This document shows positions 20,297 through 28,468 of a stretch of DNA of 28,468 nt, in pieces. Each line of letters opens with the position of its first letter. Within the stretch, counting starts at the first letter, position 1. Origin of the DNA: Mesotaenium endlicherianum (lineage: Eukaryota > Streptophyta > Zygnematophyceae > Zygnematales > Mesotaeniaceae); contig WELA01008001.1 of the NCBI GenBank assembly GCA_009602735.1, positions 123,334 to 151,801 on the forward strand, written 5' to 3'. The notes beneath the pieces were generated by a model. That model saw only the letters and a list, made by a program, of their open reading frames with translations, was not told where the DNA came from and did not search any database. The translations under genes and the position numbers were made by a program.

Positions 20297-22754
20297 TCAA
20301 TCCTCCGCCTTGTCGTCCTCCAAGTCATTGTCCTTCTCAGCAGCGTCGCGCCCATAGTTGTTGTCCTCCTCCGCACTGTTGCCCCCCCGGTTGTGGTCCC
20401 TGAATATGAGGCAAGTGAAGCACGGCAGAAGAGCCTTCGGGGAAGGGCGCCTGGTCCCCCTGAAGAGCTGCCTGGAAATGTCAGCTGGCAGCTTGCGGCA
20501 AGGGCTCCCGGCACCTATGTGCTCAGCGTGGCTGCTGAACCAGCGCCTGTCCTCCGTTGGATCTACGTGACATGTGCAGCACACACTGACTGCCACGTGG
20601 CCCTCCAGCGAGAGCAGGCCATCGATGAGGGGGAGCAGCTTGCAGGAGTACAGCTCGAGAACCTGCAGCGCGGGTACCTGTGCCTCGCATATGTGCCAGA
20701 TGGGCTCTCTGCGTCATAGTACTCAAAAGTCTCATCCAGGCAGAGGGAGGTGAGCCCTGTGAGGTGCTCTAGAGGGGGCCCTGCGCCCCTCTCTTCCCGA
20801 ATTAAAAGGGTCAAAGAGCGGATGTTGGGCGTGCGTGCAAAGTAAGTTGGCTTGGATGTTTTCACCAAGCTCATGTCCATCACTGTGAGCTCTTCCAGGA
20901 GGGACAAAGTCGTCCCAAGCAGGGGCAGCACCTCGCCAGGGCAAGACAGCTCCCGGAGAGTTGTGGTCGGACAGAAGGGCGCCATGGAAGCGGCGAATTT
21001 GCTCTCCTCGATGATGAGCGACGTCAGATGGCTCAACTTGGAGACTGCACCCATCTCGGAGGCGTTGAACTGTCGACAGCAGCAAGACCATGGTAAGATC
21101 AAAATTCAGGTCAAAAAGAGAGAGAGATCTGTGTCATGTCCGAGTCAAAGATGAGCTGACAGCAGTGTACAGAGAGGGCAGCAAAGAGCAAAGACAAGAC
21201 AACTTGTTTGGGAGGCCCAAGGGGAACCTACAGTAACACCAGTCAGGAAAAGCTCCTCCAAGCTCGTCATTCTTGCGAGAGAGTTGATGAAAGAGCTGCA
21301 GGGAGCACCATTCATGTTAACTGACCGGAGCCCCACAAAAGCGGGGAGCTCTGCCAGCCAGGGGGGTAAATATGCCTCCTCTGCAAACTCATCCACCGTG
21401 ATGTGAAGCTCCTCGAGACCCGCGAGTTGTGTCAATGTCGTGCTGACAGGGATGCAGAATCCACCAGTGAAGCGAGGTAGAGGGTCGTAGCGGACACTGA
21501 GAGTGAGCTTCTTCAGGTGCACCTGAGGGGTGAAGTCCAAGCTCTCCAAAGTCCCCCTGTATAAGTTCCAATTGCCAGGATCAGGGACAAATTTTGCCGT
21601 ATACAACGTCAGCTCTTGGATGTCTGTCTTAAGCGAGAGGAACAGGGACAACACTTCCAGATCCTTTTGGCTCCCACGAAAGCTAAGGTCAAAAAACGTG
21701 AGAAGAGGGAACCCCGTGGCCAGCTTTCTTAGAAATCCTAAATGCTCGTATTCCAAAAATCTGCTGACTTGAACATGTGTCACGTTCCTGAGAGTCTCCA
21801 GCTGGCTGAGCGCTACATCTGGTTCTGTCAAAGAATCACAGCGGGCGATCTTGCAGCTGGACCGCACCAAATCACGCCACCTGGTGCACACTCTGGTTAT
21901 GCATTCCACTGTGTTCTTGGATATTCCCTTGATCTGCCCATCTGTCTGTGTTCTCTCAGTGTCAACACAAGCTGACTGCAAGATGCGCTCCAGAATGCCA
22001 ACTGGCAGATCCAGGATGCTCGTTGATGTTCTCGCCTTCTTGGAGCTCACCTGCTCAGAGTGACAGGAGATATGTGTTCAACGCAGCGCAACTTTAAAGT
22101 GCACACCTGATGATGCAAGAAGTACACAGCAAAACCTACACAAACTTGCTTGTATTATATGTCCCTCGTTTACGAGGCTACAAAAAGAGGTGCTGAATTT
22201 TAATGCTCAGCCTTACACCTCTGCTACCTTCTGTATACCTTCTGTCGCTCCAGTGAACATCTGGCGCAGTAACTACTATGCAGTATCAAAGTTCGGCTGC
22301 ACGACTTACCCAGTGGAAAAGACGTATACCTCGTATACATCTGTACCAACAACTACATATATCGTAAACAATAAAACTTCAGGTATTCTAGCTCAGTGAA
22401 CACTTGAAGAGCCTATATTATACACCTCTAGTACAAAGAACACCCACCATACCATTCATGGCTTACCTTGTGCAATCTCCCCGGTGCTTGCAGCTCAGTA
22501 TGCGATTTTGCAGCAACAATTTCCTTGCTTCTAACTTCCAGTGCATCAGCGTGTCTGTGAGGATTTATAGCCTGGCAGCAATTGTAGTCCTGCTGAAGCT
22601 CAAGAAAAGAAGCCTCGTAATAATTTTGCACTTCCTGTTTGTGACAGCGCATCAATTCCACAACTGTTGTCATGAGCCTTTGGTGCTCATTCTCTAACTT
22701 TCTATCTAACTCAGCTTTTACCTTTCTGAGCCGCTCCGTATACTGCACATCCAT
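20297..22754 (-). CDS. F-box / leucine-rich protein, family copy 3 (frameshifted in last exon)
   Basis: On the minus strand, exons are 22754-22467, 22050-21232 and 21069-20297 (introns 416 and 162 bp, phase 0; donors GTAAGC and GTAGGT, acceptors GAGCAG and GACAG). The start is the ATG aligned with copy 2 (MDVQYTERLRKVKAEL). Exon 1 is a coiled coil. Exon 2 has the F-box (LPVGILERIL, VCTRWRDLVRSS) and LRR-like segments. Exon 3 continues them and ends CCTC...SHAEH...C...PCFTC with an acidic tail. Around 20702-20709 one base is missing relative to copies 1 and 2. Upstream, the frame reads DAESPSG and runs on out of register to a stop at 20563, giving a product of about 537 residues. Downstream, the correct frame resumes (IWHICEAQVPALQVLEL) and stays open to TGA at 20297-20299. 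This is either a recent mutation or a sequencing error. Confidence 0.84.
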
Positions 22755-22935
22755 CTTCACCAAGACCCGGGTTCACTCCCTCGAGACCTGCTAGACTATC
22801 GATTTCATATTGCACAGAGAAATAACTATAAGCTGAAGAGCTACTTCACGATTGAGCTCACCAGAGTGCTGTGTTAAGTAATTGCTCTGTATGGGCCCGT
22901 GTGAAGTGGTGGGACTAAATTGGGTGGTGCCTTGC
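22755..22935 (-). promoter_or_regulatory. 5' leader and proximal upstream region of copy 3
   Basis: The leader GGAGTGAACCCGGG...TTGGTGAAG just before the ATG is shared with copy 1. No clear TATA box is visible between it and the repeat array. Confidence 0.4.
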
Positions 22936-23235
22936 AAGTCGCAAAATTGAATGGTAAGGGGCACGCAAAATTCGGCATATGTGGGGCACGCAACGTTGCA
23001 CCATATATGGAGCACGGAAATTTGGATTGCTGCATGGGGCACGCAAAGTTGGACTGTGTGGGCCACGCAAAGTAACACAAAGTCAACTTTACGAGCTGGA
23101 GGCACGCGAAGGTACGGTATCGGGGCACGCAGGAATGACGTTTCTGGGGGCACGCAAAAGTGACTTTTATGGGGGCACGCAAAAATAACTTCTCCGGGGC
23201 GCGCAAAATTCCGATGTCGAGAGGCACGCAAAATG
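22936..23235. repeat. Array of GGGGCACGCAAAA cores at ~25 bp period
   Basis: About eleven copies of a 13-15 bp core start at 22958, 22983, 23009, 23036, 23060, 23099, 23122, 23147, 23172, 23196 and 23221, with a weaker one near 22936. Spacings are 25, 26, 27, 24, 39, 23, 25, 25, 24 and 25 bp. The core GGGGCACGCAAA is well kept, while the ~10 bases between cores differ from unit to unit. The array lies 180-480 bp upstream of the copy 3 start codon. It is either a diverged minisatellite whose core is constrained or a cluster of protein-binding sites. Confidence 0.85.
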
Positions 23236-23929
23236 ATGTTCTTGGGACACTCTAAAAAGTTCATCATGCAAATTGTACACTCACAACTGGCAAACTGATT
23301 GGTTTGTCGTGCGTTTTTTTTCGAAGGTAGCTCTAAACATGGAGTCGACATCTCCTAGCTCTGTCGCTATTGTTCCTCGTCTTTCATATCTCTCGTGTTT
23401 ATGCTGTGGTATCATAGCTGCTGAAATTGCTTGAAACAAAGACCTTGTTGTGGCTTTTTCTTCCTCTTTCGACCCCTGCAGCTAAATGTCTGAGAGAGAG
23501 GTCGCCCAGGTGTCCCAAGACCGCTCATGCTCGCATGCATCAGCGTTGTCATTATTCCGCCAATGGAATCATCAGAGTAGCGTTTTGGGTTGAATCCCCC
23601 ACCCATTTTGAGGAGGGGAGGTTTTGCGCGCATGCACCAGCACCATATGCATCCTTCTGGGGTGATGATTGGAGCTGCGCCTTACACCGCTGGTCTGGAA
23701 CTAGTGTACGGGCCCCTCACGGGCGGTTTGGAGCTCAGCTGAGGTGGGGGAAGGTAGACATGGGCACTTCGCCGCCTCAAACTCATGGGGTCCTCATGCT
23801 GGCTGCATGCGTGTTGAGGAGGAGGGGGGACTGGGGCTGGATTGGGCTGAGGAAGACTGGGCTAGGCTTGGTGAATTATCAGCTGCTGCTATTCCGCCAC
23901 ATCACAGCTTGTGGTTGGTCGTCGGCCCT
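23236..23929. other. Intergenic, nothing recognised
   Basis: A long plus-strand frame crosses this stretch into the poly-G tract, but it has no recognisable domain and runs into low complexity. I do not accept it as a gene. Confidence 0.4.
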
Positions 23930-23946
23930 GGGGGGGGGGGGGGGGN

Positions 23947-24039
<93 letters not shown>
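23930..24039. repeat. 110-nt poly-G tract with one N
   Basis: Uninterrupted G from 23930 to 24039 except for an N at 23946. A homopolymer of this length next to an N suggests a gap join or a read-end artefact rather than genuine sequence. Poly-Gly or poly-Pro reading frames over it are meaningless. Confidence 0.9.
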
Positions 24040-24042
<3 letters not shown>

Positions 24043-24780
24043 GACAGGGCCCGGGAGAGCAGGGCATGAGCAAGCAAGAAGGCGCTCCTGCTCCTGCTCC
24101 TGCTCCTGCACTTGCTTCCTTGCTTCCCTGGGATGGGGCGACCCTTGGCACAGCACGGCACAGCAGCTGAGGGTGTGTGTGGATGCCAAGTCGGAGGGAG
24201 GCAGGCAGCCAGGTGGCAGGCAAGAAGGGAGGTAGGCAGGCACAGCAGCACATGCCAGGTCAGGCTCTCCCCCCTCTCCCCATCCCTCCCCGTCTTGCAG
24301 CAGGCATGCACCCCACCCCAGCCAGCCAGCCTCCTCTGTGGAGCTCAGCCCTCTTGGAAAAGAGCTGCCCCACCGCCTGCCCGGGACCCTGCCAAGCAAT
24401 GCCCCCCCCACCTGCCCTTACCCTTCGTCCCACATTCCCGGCAATGACAACCTATTTGCACTCTCCCTATCTGCTGTTCAAGGGTAAGGGTCACAAGGTA
24501 TAGTGACTGGCCTGCCTGTGCCTGTGCCAGTTTACAACAGCACCATGTAGAGGAGAGGGTTGGGGAGGGGAGGGGAGGGGAGGGGAGGGGAGTGCAGGGG
24601 ACTGTTCGGGTTTGTGGAGGGAGAGAGGCAGCAGAGCTAGTGGGGAAGGGGGGGGGAGGGGGGTGTGCTAACTTTCGGCATACGGTTGGAGTCTGACGCC
24701 ATAAGGCGTAAGTTAGGCAACTGCTATTTGGTACGCTAGACAGGATTTCTGCGTTCGACGAGTTTTTTTTATTGGGTGAG
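24040..24780. repeat. Low-complexity region: (GCTCCT)n and (GGGGA)n
   Basis: A hexanucleotide GCTCCT is repeated about four times at 24083-24109 and GGGGA about six times at 24561-24592, with further G/A- and C/T-rich stretches, including a G run near 24645-24660. No gene is supported. Confidence 0.7.
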
Positions 24781-24789
24781 CCCACTTAC

Positions 24790-24923
24790 CACTCCAGTCC
24801 GTCCGAGTTTGGCTGTAGGCGTATCACTACTTTTTCTGTGGGGAGCATTAGGCGTGCTACGTACCACTGCTTCTTAGGCTGCCTCCTCTTGTCTTTCTTT
24901 ACAAAGCCAGGAAAGTTGTGCAA
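24790..24923 (-). other. Exon-like open frame with strong donor, unidentified
   Basis: On the minus strand a 44-codon frame (open after TAA at 24926-24924) contains KKDKRRQPKKQWYVARLMLP and RLQPNSDGLEW. It ends exactly at a strong donor GAGTG|GTAAGTGG. Its basic composition and the donor suggest an exon, but no acceptor or partner exon is clear and I do not recognise it. Confidence 0.22.
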
Positions 24924-25052
24924 TTACTTCGGGCTGTACAATCAACTTCACAGCTTCAGTTTGCTGAAAAGTTGAGGTAGAACAAGAACAGGAGGCATTA
25001 GTGGGTCAAAGTCATCATGTGTGTGCTTATGCCCTCTGCTGTGTTTGTACCC

Positions 25053-25268
25053 TCATCCTCTCCTCCATGATTCTTCTTCAAAGTTAGAGTCTGCTAATTT
25101 AGCGACATACTGACGGTGCAATATTGTTTCATCTTTGCTTGCAAAAGAAACTGTATAAAAAGTTTTTAAAGCTGGTATGGAAAGAACACAAACTAGGATA
25201 CTTGTCGTAAAGCTTTTAGGTGTATAGGCTAAAAAGTCTCCACCTGAAAGTAGATGAAACGGAGGCAT
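25053..25268 (-). other. AT-rich ORF, 71 codons, unidentified
   Basis: ATG at 25268-25266 to TGA, reading GGDFLAYTPKSF, a hydrophobic middle (TTSILVCVLSIPALKTFYTV) and ASKDETILHRQYVAKLADSN. Codon use is AT-rich, unlike the GC-rich exons nearby. It might be a transferred organellar fragment, a transposon relic or chance. No family is recognised. The stretch from 25269 to 26174 holds nothing else that I can support apart from the 3' UTR of the next gene. Confidence 0.2.
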
Positions 25269-26174
25269 TTTTAATTCATAGTTGGCAGAAATAGAAAGTG
25301 GGTCTCATATATACAACAGGCAATATTGTGACTCAATCACTCACCATAACTGCCAGTATTGTACAACATACATGTATAGGTTGGAAACACGCTTGTGATT
25401 GTCCAAATTTTGATCGCTTGCGAAGAAGCAATTTAATAACGCCTGAAAATTTCAGATTTCTCACGTCTCCACGATTGCACACGAAGATGCCGGAGTAAGA
25501 AGAGAATAGTAACATCTAGCGTGTTGCAGCACCCCGAGTAATGTGGACAATGCATCATACACCACGTGCAAACAAATATGACCTGGGAACTGCACTCACT
25601 TTTACCTGGACAAGGAACGCCACGCATGTTCCAGAAGTACCTATAGAACTTTGAGCACTATTGATACAAGTTGCACTCGGCACTTAAGAACCACTCATCT
25701 GCTAGCACCTCTCAGCAACTTCATACATCCCAATGTGTTACAGCCTCAGGTCCAATCCGTACGTTTGCCACATGTAAGCGCCCACGTCGAGCAAGTGGCA
25801 CCATCAAAGAGGCAAATTAAGCGTCCTTCCCAGTCCCCCCCTGAGCCACCATCACCAGGCACAGGCTTGCAACATTATCAACATGGAAAGCAGCGCAACT
25901 TTGAACCCTCCGCCTAGCCCAGCCACGCCTAGCCCAGCCACCCCATTCCCATGAGTGCTACAAGTCCCCTAGACAGTGCACACCTATGTACGCGTGCGCG
26001 TCTCCCCCCAGGCTTGCTAACGTTCCCTCTGCTCTTTCTTACAAACCCAGGCCTGCTCACCCCACTCTTGCTACAACAGCACCTGGCCAAAGGGAGCACA
26101 CCTATGCGCGCGCGCCTGCGCTCGCCCCAAGGTGCTAACCTACCCTACGCTCCTCTCTTACCCTCCTCTGGGTG
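25269..26174. other. Intergenic and 3' flank of the Erv41-family gene
   Basis: No exon with splice support and no RNA gene is seen. The right part should contain the minus-strand 3' UTR of the Erv41-family gene. Confidence 0.4.
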
Positions 26175-26891
26175 TCATAGAGGCCGCCGGCGGGGCGTCG
26201 ATGTGAACGGTTGTCGGGAGGGGCTCATGATGCCCCGCTGGCTCTCGGGCTCGGAAAAGTGCTGCACGATCTTGTACACCCACCTGTCCAGCATGCCTGC
26301 CGCCCCCCCTCGCCAGCACACCTTGCCGGCCAGCGGTCATGCAAAGGAGCAGCCACAACTCACACAGCCGCAGCTCACGACTCAGAAACTTTCTTTCACA
26401 AATGTTCCAGCTTGAAGCGTAAACAACGACAGAATTGCCTCACTGCCGGAGTGTCGTATGCATGCGATTGCTTCTCTAGAGCTGCAGACTGGCGCTCAGT
26501 TTGGACTTGGGCGAGGGAAGTAGTGCTGCTACAACGAGAGCATGCTACTGAGCATAGCTGATGCTGGAGGCCCGCGAGAGAGGAGCCATGATATGATGAC
26601 CCTGTTTGAGCTGCAAAGCATGTTTCTATACAGTTCCTGCTTGAAAGGAGGGAATACATGAGGATGAAGAAAAAAGCAAGAAGAGAGAGAGATAGCCATC
26701 ATGCGCAGGAACAAGGGAAAGCTCAGCACGGTAACAGGCCTGTTAAGTTGAGGGGTCATCTGCCGGCATGAGTCCACAGACCCAGGAATGGGGCACAAAG
26801 AAACCCCAAGTGGGGGCAAGTGCACATGCCAATTACAAACTCACACACACACTTCTGGGCGCATGCACAAATACAGATAGACATACACGCA

Positions 26892-26943
<52 letters not shown>

Positions 26944-28046
26944 CGTGAAAACACACACAAGCGCGCGCACCTGTGAGAGCAAATGTGCCCCCAAGGACGG
27001 CGCACAGGCGTGTGATGAAGTGCAGGAAGTTGCGGCGCTTCTCCTCAATGTTCACGACAATGGGCGACAGGTCGTACATGAAGTACACGGCTGCAGCGCC
27101 ACACGCGCGCGCGCACACACACACACACACACACGTGCACACAAACACACACACACACACACACACACGCGTAAGCGCACGCGCACAGGGGGCGGGTGGG
27201 CAGGGGGTCCCTTCAGGGCCGACCCAAGGACGGAGAAGCAGACCGAGGTCCTCAGAACAATAGTGGGACCACCTTCTATCTTTCTAGAGAAGCTGAGCAA
27301 GAGCACATAGAACTGAACATGCGCATGCGCACACGCGTACTCGCAACTCACGCCCCTCCTGATCACCCGAGACAGCAACCCACGAGCCACAGACGAAAAG
27401 GGCTTGAATCCGTGGCTGTAGAAATGAGCAACAAGCAGCGGCAGAAGAGCAAATCCAGGTTGACAGAAACCCGAAACCTAAAACCCTAAATCCCCCACCC
27501 TAACCCTGAACCCTTTAACATGCAAAAGCATAAGCAACTAGCAGCAGACAAAATGTTGTGGATTGCCCACGCAAAATCTGTGCTCGCAAAACCGAGAAAC
27601 GTAGTGTTAGGCGTGCAGTTTGTACGAGCACCACATGATGGAGACCTCGTGCTGTTCAATAGACAACCTTCGTGAACGAGGACGAGGTCAAAACAACGCA
27701 GCAAGTTAAGAGGTGTGCCCCACTGGTATCCACGTAAGGGTGCTCTTCATGCTGTGTATCAATCATACACTCCCCCACAGCAGCCCCACAGCAGTCGCAT
27801 CGCCGGACAAAGACAGCTGCCGCAAAGTGGCCAGCTGGTAATGGGCCAGCGGCACCACGAAGGGGTCAGCTAGACGAGACAGCAAGGCAGACAGGCAGCA
27901 GCCAAGCGGCCGGCCAGGTGTTCTGGCGCATGCTGACCTGGCAGGTTGCCGTCTCCCGGGTAGATGGGCGTGTCGTACTCCGTCACCGAGTACTGGTTGG
28001 TCAACAGCACGGAGCCGTCCAGATGCTTGTACTCCGTGGGGACCAC
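26175..28046 (-). CDS. Erv41/ERGIC-family ER-Golgi cargo receptor, last three exons (5' partial)
   Basis: Minus-strand exons are 28046-27938 (after CATGCAG), 27090-26971 (after GCGCTGCAG) and 26296-26175 (after GGCGGCAG, ending TGA at 26177-26175). Introns are 847 and 674 bp, both phase 1. Splicing restores P-AVYFMYDLSP and ALTG-MLDRW exactly across both junctions. The product contains VVPTEYKHLDG, TNQYSVTEY, YDLSPIVVNIEEKRRNFLHF and ITRLCAVLGGTFALTGMLDR. These are the end of the lumenal domain, the second membrane span and the start of the cytosolic tail of Erv41/Erv46/ERGIC proteins, which cycle between ER and Golgi in COPII/COPI vesicles as cargo receptors. The RRNFLHFITRLCAVLGGTF form matches the plant Erv41-like/ERGIC1-like branch rather than Erv46. 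The tail is rather long and ends RRRPL. The N-terminal part lies beyond the right edge. Confidence 0.93.
26896..26939. repeat. (CA)22 microsatellite in Erv41-family intron
   Basis: A perfect CA run, followed by interrupted CA up to about 26960. It lies just downstream (on the gene strand) of the donor at 26970, whose first bases are themselves GTGCGCGCGC. Confidence 0.95.
27114..27168. repeat. Interrupted (CA)n microsatellite in Erv41-family intron
   Basis: CA repeats broken by GTG and AAA lie 20 bp or so from the acceptor at 27091-27093, on the opposite side of the same 120-bp exon. Confidence 0.9.
27468..27514. repeat. Telomere-like repeats inside an intron
   Basis: CCGAAACCTAAAACCCTAAA followed by CCCTAACCCTGAACCC: degenerate tandem CCCTAAA/CCCTAAAA units on the plus strand, within the 847-bp intron of the Erv41-family gene. 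They match plant-type (TTTAGGG) or chlorophyte-type (TTTTAGGG) telomere units. Confidence 0.65.
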
Positions 28047-28468
28047 CTGCATGCATGCCAGGCGGGCACAGTGGGGGGGGGGGAATTTGACGTGCATCGC
28101 TTCCAAACGCAGGCAGGCGGGCACAGTGGGGCAAGGATGAGTTGACGTGGACTGCCACAGCAGCGGCGTGCAATCCAGGCCCACCCCGCCCATCACTGAC
28201 TGATAACAAACCTCTTCCTTCGCGCCTCATGGTCGTGCTCTTCTTCGTATTGCTTGCATGCTATCAAGTCGGTAAACCCAAGCCTATCAGCTGCATGCAT
28301 GTAAGGCATACACCCACGGCTGAACACGACCAAATACACCCACACTCGCACCCCAACGCACGCACACACACACCCACATCTGCACCCACCCAACACACAT
28401 ACACACCCCCTCAAGCGAGCGAGAGAGAAGAAGGAGACTTCCAGGGGGGTGGGGCGTTTTTTTTGGGG
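28047..28468 (-). other. Intron or upstream part of the Erv41-family gene
   Basis: The exon expected next (encoding the YFIK-type segment before VVPTEY) is not visible, so the intron probably continues past the window. The stretch has a G run near 28074-28084 and CA-rich sequence at about 28330-28400. Confidence 0.45.

Noticed and set aside
22761..22800. tRNA-like GGTTCACTCC string
   Set aside because: No acceptor, D or anticodon stems can be drawn around it. It is the 5' leader of F-box copy 3.
22936..23235. CRISPR-like array
   Set aside because: Cores are only 13-15 bp with ~10-bp intervening bases, they vary between units, no cas genes are present, and the genome is eukaryotic.
22791..23351. 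186-codon minus-strand ORF over the array
   Set aside because: It is the GGGGCACGCAAAA array read backwards. The 25-bp period is not a multiple of three, so the repeated peptide drifts between frames. No domain is seen.
23427..24411. Long ORFs giving poly-Gly or poly-Pro
   Set aside because: They exist only because of the poly-G tract with its N and the surrounding G/C-rich low complexity.
26158..26358. 66-codon minus-strand ORF
   Set aside because: It is a shifted-frame shadow of the last Erv41-family exon (26296-26175), whose true frame reads MLDRWVYKIVQHF.
26756..27390. ORFs rich in VCVCVC or THTHTH
   Set aside because: They are translations of the CA/GT microsatellites. Only the 26971-27090 core is a genuine exon, of the Erv41-family gene.

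Overview
The window is nuclear DNA from a green-lineage eukaryote (Viridiplantae). All recognisable genes are split by GT-AG introns. Three conserved housekeeping genes (ARL8, TIM9 and an Erv41/ERGIC-type cargo receptor) read like their plant versions, and plant-type telomere-like repeats (CCCTAAA/CCCTAAAA) lie inside an intron. TAA, TAG and TGA all serve as stops, so the code is standard. Large AT-rich or repeat-rich gaps, microsatellites, solo-LTR-like elements and single-N gaps suggest a big repeat-rich genome such as that of a charophyte or other alga. I cannot name the species from sequence alone.

Layout. 1-511 holds the last exon of ARL8 (+), whose 5' part lies outside the window. 1644-2237 is a complete two-exon TIM9 (-), convergent with ARL8. 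2623-3328 and 5357-6956 are two related insertions with TG...CA ends, each flanked by its own 4-bp target duplication. The second sits inside one arm of a large imperfect inverted repeat.

8.0-22.8 kb is dominated by a small multigene cluster: two tandem plus-strand copies (8058-10355 and 16128-18525), one inverted copy (22754 down to 20297), and a decayed fragment of the last exon near 11005-11312. Each full copy has three coding exons with phase-0 introns. They encode, in order, an N-terminal coiled coil, an F-box, leucine-rich segments, a conserved Cys/His-spaced module (CxC ... SHAEH ... C ... CPxC) and an acidic tail. They look like substrate-receptor subunits of SCF-type ubiquitin ligases with an unfamiliar C-terminal module. 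Each copy carries a different lesion: lost start and broken 5' frame in copy 1, GT-to-AT donor and a stop inside the acidic tail in copy 2, and a 1-bp frameshift in copy 3. This fits a rapidly turning-over family.

Upstream of the inverted copy (22.94-23.24 kb) is an array of about eleven 13-15 bp GGGGCACGCAAAA-type cores at a ~25 bp period with unlike intervening bases. 23.9-24.6 kb is low-complexity sequence, including a 110-nt poly-G tract with an N that may be an assembly artefact. 26175-28046 holds the last three coding exons of the Erv41/ERGIC-family gene (-), whose penultimate exon is squeezed between two (CA/GT)n microsatellites; its 5' exons lie beyond the window.

Several shorter exon-like segments (953-1151, 12.4-14.5 kb, 15258-15374, 24790-24923, 25053-25268) are reported at low confidence because I could not identify them.
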